DNA of 43,470 bases from assembly GCA_947383095.1 (NCBI GenBank), contig CANDBZ010000004.1:1-43470 (forward strand), read 5' to 3'. Shown here piece after piece: positions 1 through 7,060 of the stretch. Below the pieces are notes generated by a model, which was given only the letters and a program-made list of their open reading frames with translations, searched no databases and was not told the origin of the DNA. The DNA comes from an uncultured Clostridia bacterium (GTDB lineage: Bacteria > Bacillota > Clostridia > Christensenellales > CAG-917). Position 1 is the stretch's first letter, and the number at the start of each line of letters is the position of its first letter. The position numbers and the translations under genes were made by a program.

Positions 1-92
1 ATTCGGCGTATGTGACAGTCGTCAACGATCTTCGCTATGCTGTTACTCCGACAGCCTACGCCGTGCGCCGCGCTTCGGCTATTGAACATTGA
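1..92 (+). CDS. 3' end of a gene carrying the hypervariable lectin-like domain (cassette 0, partial)
   Basis: The frame is open from the window edge (first full codon at 3) to TGA at 90-92 and ends YAVRRASAIEH. The preceding 18 codons align with the variable segment of the downstream cassettes; framework Thr codons fall at 15, 45 and 51. Because nothing closes the frame on the left, this copy could be the real C-terminus of a complete target gene, with the following copies acting as partial donors or remnants. That cannot be decided without upstream sequence. Family assignment rests on the AVRRA border and on alignment with cassettes 1-4. Confidence 0.5.
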   Translation, partial: SAYVTVVNDLRYAVTPTAYAVRRASAIEH

Positions 93-160
93 AAAGTAAA
101 TACGGGTGAGATAAAATAGGGGTGGGGCGAGAGCTATATTTTGGCGCAAGGTAAAACGAG

Positions 161-292
161 CGGCTGCGTTCCGGTGGTGACTCCAGTGCGAGTTTTGCGT
201 ATTACCTGACCGCTGACGGCTGTCTTAACGCCGGCTATCCTGTTACCACTACACGTTACGCCGTGCGCCGTGCTTTACCGTATGGACCTTGA
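161..292 (+). pseudogene. Cassette 1 of the hypervariable array
   Basis: Reads R-L-R-S-G (Trp replaced by Arg), then 27 variable codons beginning GDSSASFAYYLTADG, then YAVRRALPYGP and TGA at 290-292. A TAA at 152-154 closes the frame just upstream, so the copy has no start of its own. Its variable segment is two codons longer than those of cassettes 2-4. Most variable codons end in C or T. Confidence 0.6.
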
Positions 293-362
293 AAAGTGAA
301 TACGAGCGAGATAAAATATGTGTGTGGGCGAAAGCTTTATATGCGCAAGCGGCGAAAAACTG

Positions 363-488
363 TGGCTGCGTTCCGGTCATCATTCTGATGCGAGGTGCGA
401 CGTTTGTCTGACTGCTGCCGGCAGCTTTAGCACTGCGGACACATCTACTAATAACGCCGTGCGCCGCGCTTTAGCTATAGAAACTTGA
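363..488 (+). pseudogene. Cassette 2 of the hypervariable array
   Basis: Reads W-L-R-S-G, 25 variable codons beginning HHSDARCDVCLTAAG, then NAVRRALAIET and TGA at 486-488. An in-frame ATG exists at 318, but no Shine-Dalgarno-like sequence precedes it. The lead-in aligns with the other units at DNA level but in a shifted frame. A 57-residue peptide from 318 is possible but not supported. Confidence 0.6.
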
Positions 489-556
489 AAACTTAATGCG
501 GGCGAGATAAAATTAACAGGGCGGAGGCTTCATATAGGCAAACGGCGAGCAAAAGG

Positions 557-682
557 TGGCTGCGTTCCGGTGTTAACGCTAATGCTAAATACGCCAATGA
601 TTTGACCGCGGATGTCAGCGGTAATTGGTCTGTTACGTCTACCGAATACGCCGTGCGCCGCGCTTCGGCGATAGAAACTTGA
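557..682 (+). pseudogene. Cassette 3 of the hypervariable array
   Basis: Reads W-L-R-S-G, 25 variable codons beginning VNANAKYANDLTAD, then YAVRRASAIET and TGA at 680-682. The frame is open back to 497, giving a lead-in peptide (CGRDKINRAEASYRQ...) similar to that of cassette 4 but without a start codon. Among the copies this one keeps the most AAY-type codons in its variable part (AAC, AAT, AAT, AAT). Confidence 0.6.
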
Positions 683-749
683 AACTTATTGTGAGCGAGA
701 TAAAATCAACGAGACGGAGGCTTTATATTGGCAAACGACGAGCAGAAGG

Positions 750-911
750 TGGCTGCGTTCCGGTGCGCGCAGTCTTGCGAGTCTCGCGGACTACCTGACT
801 GCCGCCGGAGGCAGGCACTATGTGGAGACACCGACTCATAACGCCGTGCGCCCCGCGCTTCGATTGTTCCGATACAAGCATTTTATTTCTATGCGAGCGA
901 TGTACTATTAA
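750..911 (+). pseudogene. Cassette 4 of the hypervariable array (canonical VRPAL end)
   Basis: Reads W-L-R-S-G, 25 variable codons beginning ARSLASLADYLTAAG, then NAVRPALRLF and a different 3' tail ending at TAA 909-911. Unlike cassettes 0-3 it has the canonical VRPAL border, and the DNA after the border no longer matches the other spacers. The frame is open back to 675 with a lead-in resembling that of cassette 3; no convincing start is present. Confidence 0.6.
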
Positions 912-964
912 ATCAAGGGAGAAAGCTTTCTGTAGAGCGCTTTCCTGATAGGCAGGGTATATCG

Positions 965-1059
965 TGGCTGCGTTCCGGTGCGGTTGACTGACCGTTGGCC
1001 GCCGGCGGTGGGCCTACGCCGTGCGCCCCGCGCTTCACTCGCTCGCATTACTTGCGTGA
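965..1059 (+). pseudogene. Cassette 5 of the hypervariable array, collapsed
   Basis: Begins W-L-R-S-G like the others, but the interior is only 35 bp (980-1014), is out of phase and contains TGA at 989. The right border reappears as YAVRPALHSLALLA with TGA at 1057-1059. An internal deletion between intact borders is the simplest explanation. It closes the array. Confidence 0.6.
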
Positions 1060-1210
1060 TTTCGTGTATCCGTCATGTCAAAGACAGGCGGACAGAGATT
1101 TGAGATGAAGGGGCTTTCGTCCGGTCCGACGTGGAGAGCGTCGGAGCAAATTTAACTCAACCATGTCGCAGCTGCGCCGAATGGGGCGTATATGGGGCAT
1201 TTGCTTTTGT

Positions 1211-1228
1211 ATTAAAGCGGTTGAGTTT
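1211..1228 (+). repeat. Left copy of an imperfect direct repeat flanking the hairpin array
   Basis: The sequence ATTAAAGCGGTTGAGTTT recurs at 1542-1560 as ATTGAAAGCGGTCGAGCTT (one gap, two transitions). Both copies run into a T-rich stretch. The pair brackets the stem-loop array. Confidence 0.5.
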
Positions 1229-1241
1229 ATTTTTTTTTATA

Positions 1242-1511
1242 CCCCGCAAACAGGGGCGTTTGCGGGGACCCCCGAGAATATACCCCATAAACAGGGGCGT
1301 TTATGGGGACCCCCGAGAATATACCCCGCAAACAGGGGCGTTTATGGGGGCCCCGATATTTACCCCGCAAACAGGGGCGTTTGCGGGGGCCCCGAGAATA
1401 TACCCCACAAATGGGGACGTTTTGCGGGGGGGGGCCCCAATTAACCCCATGAAGCAGGGACGCTTCACGGGGACCCCGAATGAAACCCCGCAAGCAAGGA
1501 TGCTTGCGGGG
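1242..1511. repeat. Tandem array of seven stem-loops, period about 41 bp
   Basis: Left arms start at 1242, 1283, 1324, 1363, 1403, 1445 and 1486. The typical unit is CCCCGCAAAC, loop AGGGGC, GTTTGCGGGG, then a CCCCGAGAATATA-type linker. Unit 2 has CCCCATAAAC with GTTTATGGGG, unit 6 has GAAGC with GCTTC and unit 7 has GCAAGC with GCTTGC, so sequence changes are paired across the stem. Unit 3 joins a unit-1-type left arm to a unit-2-type right arm; unit 5 is degenerate. The loop GGGG could also pair with the CCCC of its own or the next unit. On the minus strand the hairpins lie downstream of glmS, and unit 7 there is followed by TTTCATT, so it could act as a terminator. Frames across the array are not proteins because the period is not a multiple of three. 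Confidence 0.85.
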
Positions 1512-1541
1512 ATTATTTATATAACCTAAATATTTGGGTTT

Positions 1542-1560
1542 ATTGAAAGCGGTCGAGCTT
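1542..1560 (+). repeat. Right copy of the imperfect direct repeat flanking the hairpin array
   Basis: ATTGAAAGCGGTCGAGCTT, the partner of 1211-1228, lies directly before the 3' end of glmS. Confidence 0.5.
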
Positions 1561-1570
1561 TTTTGCGGAT

Positions 1571-3295
1571 TCAGATCACGGTGACGCTTTTTGCAAGATT
1601 GCGCGGTTTGTCTGGGTTCAAGCCCAAGCACAGCGAAGCGGTCAATGCGAGGCTTTGCAGGGGCACTACGGATATGAGAGGATAAAGCCGTTCGTCATAC
1701 GAGAAGGGTAGATATACGGTTTTGTTTGCGCCTATGTCGCCAACCGCAGATATCGCAACCGTGTATGCGCCGCGGGAGCGCAGCTCGCTCACCGTGGCTT
1801 CTATGCGGCGTTTATCCTCCTGCGCGGTGGCGATGACGAATACCGCGCTCTTGTCGTCTATGAGCGCGATAGCGCCGTGCTTGAGCTCGCCCGCGGAATA
1901 TGCGTCCGTCATTTTATAAGTTATTTCCTTAAATTTCAGGGCGGCTTCCCTCGCTGTTATGCCGTCAAGTCCTTTGCCCACAAAAAATATATTTGCGCGT
2001 TTTATTTTATCCTCGTAAATGTCGTAAGACGACACGCTTCTTATCGCCTGAATGAGTTTATCCGCGCTCTCTTCGTCGCATATTCTTCCCGCGGCTTTTT
2101 GAGCGAGCAGGTACAGCGCGTATAACTGACAGACATACGATTTTGTCGCGGCGACCGCTACCTCCGCGCCCGCGTCGAGGAGAAGCGTCTTATCCGCCGC
2201 GTACGTTATGCTGCTGTGCGCGACGTTTGTGACGGCAAGCGTTTTTGCGCCGCGGGTCTTGCAAAGCTCTATCGCGTTGAGCGTATCCGCGGTTTCGCCG
2301 CTTTGACTGATGAGTATGACCGCGCATTTGCCGTCCGCAAACCGCACTCTGTCAAATTCGCTTGCGGCTACGGTTTCGCAGGGTATTCCCAGAGATTCTT
2401 CCAATAGCTCCTTGCCGAACAGCCCCGCGTGATATGCGGTGCCGCATGCCGTGAGATATATGCGGCTTGCGTTTTTGAGCATGTCGAGCGTATCGCCGTC
2501 GACCGTGGTCTCCACGCTGTAAAAAGTGCGCATTAACGCGGCGGGAATTTCGTCTATTTCCGCGCGCATATGGCACGTGCAAGGCTTCGGCGGGATGCGG
2601 CGTATGCGCACGGCCTGTTTGAGTATCGGCTTTTCATCCTTGAAAAAGGATACGGAGCCGCCTTTCAAAACGGCGCACTCGCCGTCCTTAAGTATTACGG
2701 TTTTCAAAGTATATTTGGATATTGCGAGCGTGTCGCTTGCCACAAAGCATTCGCCGTCGCCGATGCCTATAGCAACCGACGTGTTTTTGCGGCGGACATA
2801 GATGGCGTCGTCGCCTTTTTTCAACGCGATAAACGTCGCCGCGCCCTCCAGCCGTCTGCCCACGCGGTCGACTGCGCCTATCATGTCGGATTCGTTTTCG
2901 AGCGCCAATAAATGCGCGATGAGCTCGCTGTCCGTGTCCGACGCAAAGGATATGCCCTTTGAAGCAAGCTCGCGGCGCAGCTCGTCGCAGTTTTCGATCA
3001 CGCCGTTGTGCACTACGGCGATACTCCCGTCAAAGGATATATGCGGATGCGCGTTTACGGCGTTGGGTTTGCCGTGCGTCGCCCATCGCGTATGCCCGAT
3101 GGCAGTGTGAGAGCATATGTCGGGCAATATGCTTTCAAGCTGCGCGACGCTTCCCGCTGTCTTATATATCTTTATTTCGTCGCCGCCGAAAGCCACGCCC
3201 GCGCTGTCATAGCCGCGGTATTCCAACGTCTTCAATCCGTCTATAACTATATTTTTAGCGTTTTGAAATCCAGAGTAACCGACAATTCCGCACAT
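1571..3295 (-). CDS. glmS: Glutamine--fructose-6-phosphate aminotransferase (isomerizing)
   Basis: Converts fructose-6-phosphate and glutamine to glucosamine-6-phosphate, the first step towards UDP-GlcNAc for peptidoglycan. The start at 3295 is chosen because it gives MCGIVGYSG, exposing the catalytic Cys after Met removal, and has a TGGAGGGCG ribosome-binding site; an upstream in-frame ATG at 3406 would bury that Cys. The N-terminal glutaminase half shows YRGYDSAG and GHTRWATHG; the C-terminal half has two SIS domains (SQSGETADT, KELKHG-type segment) and the family ending PRNLAKSVTV. At 574 aa it is slightly shorter than the E. coli enzyme (609). It follows the acyltransferase gene on the same strand after 152 nt. 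No glmS ribozyme was recognised in that gap. Confidence 0.97.
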   Translation of the reverse strand: MCGIVGYSGFQNAKNIVIDGLKTLEYRGYDSAGVAFGGDEIKIYKTAGSVAQLESILPDICSHTAIGHTRWATHGKPNAVNAHPHISFDGSIAVVHNGVIENCDELRRELASKGISFASDTDSELIAHLLALENESDMIGAVDRVGRRLEGAATFIALKKGDDAIYVRRKNTSVAIGIGDGECFVASDTLAISKYTLKTVILKDGECAVLKGGSVSFFKDEKPILKQAVRIRRIPPKPCTCHMRAEIDEIPAALMRTFYSVETTVDGDTLDMLKNASRIYLTACGTAYHAGLFGKELLEESLGIPCETVAASEFDRVRFADGKCAVILISQSGETADTLNAIELCKTRGAKTLAVTNVAHSSITYAADKTLLLDAGAEVAVAATKSYVCQLYALYLLAQKAAGRICDEESADKLIQAIRSVSSYDIYEDKIKRANIFFVGKGLDGITAREAALKFKEITYKMTDAYSAGELKHGAIALIDDKSAVFVIATAQEDKRRIEATVSELRSRGAYTVAISAVGDIGANKTVYLPFSYDERLYPLISVVPLQSLALTASLCLGLNPDKPRNLAKSVTVI

Positions 3296-3399
3296 ACGCC
3301 CTCCACATTTCAATATATGTGCGGCGGGAGCATTGTGAGGACAAATTTGCGCATAATCGACGCGTGACGACCGCGATAGCGGTTTATGGCATAATAAAT

Positions 3400-3423
3400 G
3401 CGGCAACGCTTCTACGCTGCCGC
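3400..3423 (-). terminator. Hairpin between the acyltransferase gene and glmS
   Basis: GCGGCA pairs with TGCCGC plus two further pairs around a small loop. On the minus strand it is followed only by ATTTATTA rather than a clean T run, so it may be a weak terminator of the acyltransferase unit or a leader structure of glmS. Confidence 0.3.
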
Positions 3424-3447
3424 AAAAAGCGCGGGTTTACGGCAAAT

Positions 3448-4617
3448 TTATTCGGCGGCAGACGCGTCCGTCGCGTTTATCCTGTCGCAAAGAGCTTTTA
3501 TTTTGCCTGAAACGGCGGCTTGCGCAGCTTTGAGCTTACCGCCGAAAAGCTTGTGAACGAGCTTGTCCACGCCGTCGAAGCCTATTTGTCTTATCCATTC
3601 TATCGCAGCGCACACGATAAATGTGAGCAACACGAAGCCGACGTAAATCAGATACGCTACGTCGCTTGTCAGAAAACGCGAGCTGTGAAATATCTTTTCG
3701 TACATAAAGCCGCGAAGCTCGTTGTTGTCGTGAATGAGGTATACGCCGAAGGTCAGTTTGGAAACGAAGCATATGATCTTTGCCGCTTTCGCGTTTTCGA
3801 TCTTTATGCTTTTTGCGGCGACCAAAATGATCACGGACATGTAAAGGGTGCCCAGCGAAGTGTAAGAAAGGCTGATGTTGAAGGGCATATAGCCTTCGAG
3901 AACGGCGGTATATATAACAATGGCGACAAAACCTATTATCGCAGGTATCCAAGCGGGCTTTGTCAGTTTGACGTCGTATTTGCGTATATATCCCGCAAGC
4001 AAATACAGCAGACAGAACCACCAGCCCGTGTAGCCTCTTTTGAGGGGCATAGTGTTTTCAAATATCTGCACGTCGTGCAAAACCGCCGTCGCTATGATAA
4101 AAACGCATACGAAAAGATACTGCGCTTTGTTCAGTTTCTTTATTAGCACGTTCAAAAACGGAGACGCAACGCTCATGAGGAAATATGCGGATATAAACCA
4201 ATATTTGCCGCTCAATATCGGGAAAATATACCCGACGAAATCGAGCGCGTCAAAATTGTAAACGCCCGCTGCGACAAAAACTATATATAGAGTCATGCCG
4301 TAAAAGAAAACCTGCAGCCACAGCTTGCCAAGCTTCCTGAATGGAATTTTGAAATCGTCCTTTAGACATATGAAGTACGCGCTTATCATCACAAACACGT
4401 TGACGGAGGGCAGAAACAACGCGTGAGTGAGGCTCATAAAAAATTTGCCCGCGGGATCCGTGACTTCCCGCCAGCCGCCGTGACCGTAAAAGTGCGACGA
4501 GATGATGAAGATCATCGCGATTATGCGCACGAGCTCAAACGTCGCGTTGCGCGACTTTTTGGCAGGCGCGATCAATATTTGAGAGGGTATGGGGGCGTTT
4601 GCAAAGTTTGTCGTCAT
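3448..4617 (-). CDS. Acyltransferase family 3 (OafA/NodX-like) integral membrane protein
   Basis: The 389-residue product has about ten hydrophobic segments. Near the N-terminus it shows the family signature RNATFELVRIIAMIFIISSH, with the conserved Arg and His expected of acyltransferase-3 enzymes. Members O-acetylate or succinylate surface polysaccharides or related cell-surface glycans; the acceptor here is unknown. A cytoplasmic Lys/Ala-rich tail of about 50 residues follows the last helix. Its ATG overlaps the stop of the O-antigen-ligase-like gene by 4 nt, so the two are almost certainly co-translated and act on the same surface glycan. No glycosyltransferase genes lie beside them. Confidence 0.88.
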   Translation of the reverse strand: MTTNFANAPIPSQILIAPAKKSRNATFELVRIIAMIFIISSHFYGHGGWREVTDPAGKFFMSLTHALFLPSVNVFVMISAYFICLKDDFKIPFRKLGKLWLQVFFYGMTLYIVFVAAGVYNFDALDFVGYIFPILSGKYWFISAYFLMSVASPFLNVLIKKLNKAQYLFVCVFIIATAVLHDVQIFENTMPLKRGYTGWWFCLLYLLAGYIRKYDVKLTKPAWIPAIIGFVAIVIYTAVLEGYMPFNISLSYTSLGTLYMSVIILVAAKSIKIENAKAAKIICFVSKLTFGVYLIHDNNELRGFMYEKIFHSSRFLTSDVAYLIYVGFVLLTFIVCAAIEWIRQIGFDGVDKLVHKLFGGKLKAAQAAVSGKIKALCDRINATDASAAE

Positions 4618-6194
4618 AATTCTTCGTTTTCGGACGCGTTCTCGGGATTTGCCTCTGCGGGCAGGACGCCGTCTTTATCCGCGGTGATACCGTCCTTTTG
4701 GTCAAAGTCGTCATGCTCTTGAGCGGAGTTTACGTTTTGTTTTTTTGCTTTGACGGCAGCCGATAGCCTTTTGCAGCCGGCTGCTATATCCGCAAAGGGA
4801 TTGCGTCCGCCGAAAGCGCGGCACTTGTTCTCCGGCAGACATACGTCCGCGGTGAGCGATATGCAAAGCAGAATAAGAAAGAAGGTCGGACCGAAAAAGT
4901 TTGTGTCTATCATTCCGTATGCGTCAAACAATAGCAGACTTGCCAGAAGCGCGACGAACGCCGGATTTTTGCGCAATACCAACAGGCTGCGATATCTCCA
5001 AAAATAGAAGAAGATAAACGCTATCGCGCCCACGAGACCCATGGTCGCGATTATCTGCAAAGCGGTGCTGTGGTACCAATAGGGCGTATAATTGCTGCTT
5101 GCCAATTCGCCGAGGCGATAGTCCCAGCCCGCGCCGAATATGGGCCAACGCTTGAAGGTCTCCCACGCGAGGGGATACAGACCGTCCGTGCGGCCCGCGC
5201 TGTCGAAGCCTCTGCCTATGATCGTATCCACAACGTCGGACACAAATTCGCCGAAATACGCCACAAGAATTATCGCCACGACAAACACGGCGCATACCGT
5301 GACGCCGAACGCAATCTTGTTTTGAGATTTTACGATGGTGTAAAAAAGCATTGCGGGCAGCGCAAGCGTTGCGAAAAGTATCGCGCCGCGGCAGCCCGTC
5401 GTGAGCAGCAGCGCGTATTGAAGCAACGCGATAAGCGTAAATAAGGGAGTCAGAAATTTGCTCTTGTTTATACAGAAATAAAGCGAAGCGGGTATGCACA
5501 TTGCGATGATGGGAGCGACGTTGTTTTTGCCCGCCCACCCGAGATGTATTTCCTTGGACAAAATCGCCGCTTTGATGTTTTCTATGCCGCCCAATCTCGC
5601 AAAATACACAATGAGCTCGAGCGAAACCACTATGCCTGCGGCAAATAGTATTTTAAGCATATATTCGGGAAACTTTTCTTTTTGCTCCGACGTGCGGTTG
5701 GTGACGTACATAAACGTATAACCGAGCGCCATAACGAGCACTATGCCCAGAGCCGCAAGCACGGCGAGAGGGTGCTCGTACGGTGACCCGACGCCTCCGA
5801 ATGCGAAGGGGATTATCAATGCGATAAAGGACAGGTGAAAGCCCTTTATGCGCGTTATGTGAAGCACGGACCAATCTCTTTTGAAGCGGACAAGGCTGAA
5901 AATTATCGCAGCAAGCAAAACTACTATAAGAGACAGCAGCGGAGCGAAATTGTTCAACGCGTGGCGGTTTGCGCTTATCACAAACGTGAACATGGTTAGA
6001 AGGCAAAGCAAATGCTTTGTCTCTCTGCCTATGAACAGAGGCAACAAGTTCAACACCGTGACGACGCACAGTACGGGTATCCAGCCGCCCGACACCCAAC
6101 CGATAAAGATTAACGCGGCGTTGAGCAGAATAAACCAATCGGACTGTACGAAACGGTTTGTATAAGTTACGGCTTTTGCAATGTTTTCTTTCAT
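4614..6194 (-). CDS. O-antigen ligase/polymerase family (Wzy_C-type) membrane protein
   Basis: The 526-residue product has roughly a dozen predicted membrane helices and a large loop in the C-terminal half, the layout of Wzy/WaaL-type enzymes (PF04932). Diagnostic stretches are TTGCRGAILFA, GRTDGLYPLAWETFKRWPIFGAGWD cut here to its GR...W...P.fGaG pattern, and the histidine-containing YHSTALQIIATMGLVG. Such proteins join or polymerise lipid-linked glycans outside the membrane. The last 70 or so residues are hydrophilic and acidic, an extension not needed for catalysis. A TTGACA/TATAAT promoter precedes it. In a Gram-positive host the likely product is a capsule or cell-wall polysaccharide rather than LPS; the exact substrate cannot be read. 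Confidence 0.85.
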   Translation of the reverse strand: MKENIAKAVTYTNRFVQSDWFILLNAALIFIGWVSGGWIPVLCVVTVLNLLPLFIGRETKHLLCLLTMFTFVISANRHALNNFAPLLSLIVVLLAAIIFSLVRFKRDWSVLHITRIKGFHLSFIALIIPFAFGGVGSPYEHPLAVLAALGIVLVMALGYTFMYVTNRTSEQKEKFPEYMLKILFAAGIVVSLELIVYFARLGGIENIKAAILSKEIHLGWAGKNNVAPIIAMCIPASLYFCINKSKFLTPLFTLIALLQYALLLTTGCRGAILFATLALPAMLFYTIVKSQNKIAFGVTVCAVFVVAIILVAYFGEFVSDVVDTIIGRGFDSAGRTDGLYPLAWETFKRWPIFGAGWDYRLGELASSNYTPYWYHSTALQIIATMGLVGAIAFIFFYFWRYRSLLVLRKNPAFVALLASLLLFDAYGMIDTNFFGPTFFLILLCISLTADVCLPENKCRAFGGRNPFADIAAGCKRLSAAVKAKKQNVNSAQEHDDFDQKDGITADKDGVLPAEANPENASENEEL

Positions 6195-6227
6195 AATGAC
6201 GACGCTACCTTAAAGTCGAATATATAA

Positions 6228-6257
6228 ATTATAACCTACGCACGCGTGCGCTGTCAA
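6228..6257 (-). promoter_or_regulatory. Sigma-A-type promoter for the O-antigen-ligase/acyltransferase pair
   Basis: On the minus strand TTGACA (6257-6252) and TATAAT (6233-6228) are separated by 18 bp, about 35 bp ahead of the ATG. The spacer is the alternating purine-pyrimidine run GCGCACGCGTGCG. Confidence 0.65.
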
Positions 6258-6373
6258 TCTCTGCGGGAAGACGTCGCCGAGCCGTTTATATTATTTTAAG
6301 GATACCGTGCCGCGCCGGATCAAGCGGACTTCCGTTTTACGCAGTAAATAAAGCTCAATGGCCGGGCGGCATA

Positions 6374-6402
6374 TTGACACGGGCATGCGCATTTGTTATC
6401 AT
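6374..6402 (+). promoter_or_regulatory. Sigma-A-type promoter for the XRE-cupin/GH31 pair
   Basis: TTGACA (6374-6379), 17 bp, TATCAT (6397-6402). The expected transcript would have a leader of about 58 nt before the ATG at 6467. Confidence 0.65.
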
Positions 6403-6466
6403 AAATGAGCAATATAAAATAAATTTAAGGTTGGCGCTGCCGTAAATTGCGTCAAGCGAGGTTTTT

Positions 6467-7042
6467 ATGAACGACAACAACAGGGATATCGCCCAAAGAC
6501 TTAAGGGCTTGCGCGAGATGCTGAACGTCGGCGCGGAGGAATTGGCCTCCGTAGCGGGCGTAGACATCGACGAATACCTGTCCTTCGAGACGGGCGAGAA
6601 GGATTTTTCGGTCACGTTTTTATTCAACTGCGCGGAAAGATTGGGCGTCGACGTGACGGAGCTGCTGACGGGCACAACTCCCACGCTGTCGCTGTGCTCC
6701 ATAGTACGGGCGGGGCAGGGCATCGTGACGACCCGCGAGCATATGTTCACCTACGAGCACCTTGCCCATCATTTCAAGGGAAGGACCGCGGAGCCGTTTT
6801 TAGTCACGGCGCCGTTTGACGAGGAGGCCGCAAACAAGCCTATCGTTTTGTCGACGCACAAGGGTCAGGAGATAGACTATATCCTCGACGGACAGCTTAA
6901 AATAAACGTCAACGGCAGGACGACTATTCTCAAGGCGGGCGACACCGCGTATTATGACAGCGCGCAGCCGCACGGCATGGTCGCCGTGGGCGGCAAGGAC
7001 TGCAAATTTGTCGCGGTCGTGCTAAAGCATCTTGAAGATTGA
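6467..7042 (+). CDS. XRE-family transcriptional regulator with C-terminal cupin domain
   Basis: Residues 7-66 form a helix-turn-helix of the XRE class (DIAQRLKGLREML ... GVDVTELL); residues about 105-190 form a small cupin barrel (EIDYILDGQLKINVNGR, then QPHGMVAVGG). In known XRE-cupin regulators the barrel senses a small ligand or metal and controls neighbouring metabolic genes. The gene lies 18 nt ahead of the GH31 glycosidase, so a role in controlling that enzyme or its substrate pathway is a reasonable inference. Ligand unknown. The start has an AGCGAGG sequence upstream. Confidence 0.88.
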   Translation: MNDNNRDIAQRLKGLREMLNVGAEELASVAGVDIDEYLSFETGEKDFSVTFLFNCAERLGVDVTELLTGTTPTLSLCSIVRAGQGIVTTREHMFTYEHLAHHFKGRTAEPFLVTAPFDEEAANKPIVLSTHKGQEIDYILDGQLKINVNGRTTILKAGDTAYYDSAQPHGMVAVGGKDCKFVAVVLKHLED

Positions 7043-7060
7043 AGCTTTAAGGGGGAAAAT

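Larger units (their letters stand above)
1..1059 (+). repeat. Array of hypervariable WLRSG...VRRA/VRPAL cassettes
   Basis: One partial and five further copies of a roughly 195-bp unit lie head to tail, with the left border motif at about 162, 364, 558, 751 and 966. Each copy has a conserved lead-in (GCGAGATAAAAT, then a GGCGAAAGCTTTATAT-like stretch), the invariant block GGCTGCGTTCCGGT, a 25-27 codon segment that differs strongly between copies, and a GC-rich block GCCGTGCGCC. In one frame the units read W-L-R-S-G, variable residues, A-V-R-R/P-A, then a stop. This pattern matches the C-terminal end of lectin-like DUF6273 domains of Clostridia, which are often hypervariable. The lead-ins contain indels and in-frame stops, so most copies are not free-standing genes. 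Variable-region cassettes of a diversity-generating retroelement or silent gene-conversion donors are the best readings; both are inference. Confidence 0.75.

Noticed and set aside
1..1060. CRISPR array or integron cassette array.
   Set aside because: Repeats are two short borders around coding-like segments, spacing varies (193-215 bp), repeats are far from 30-bp CRISPR form, and no attC-type core sites or integrase are seen.
1131..1631. Open frames across the hairpin array on both strands (repetitive GVYGDPREYTP- and RGPHKRPCLRG-like peptides).
   Set aside because: The 41-bp period is not a multiple of three, there are no ribosome-binding sites, and stem complementarity explains the conservation better.
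3296..3447. glmS ribozyme upstream of glmS.
   Set aside because: I could not find the conserved ribozyme core; only two short hairpins are visible in the 152-nt gap.
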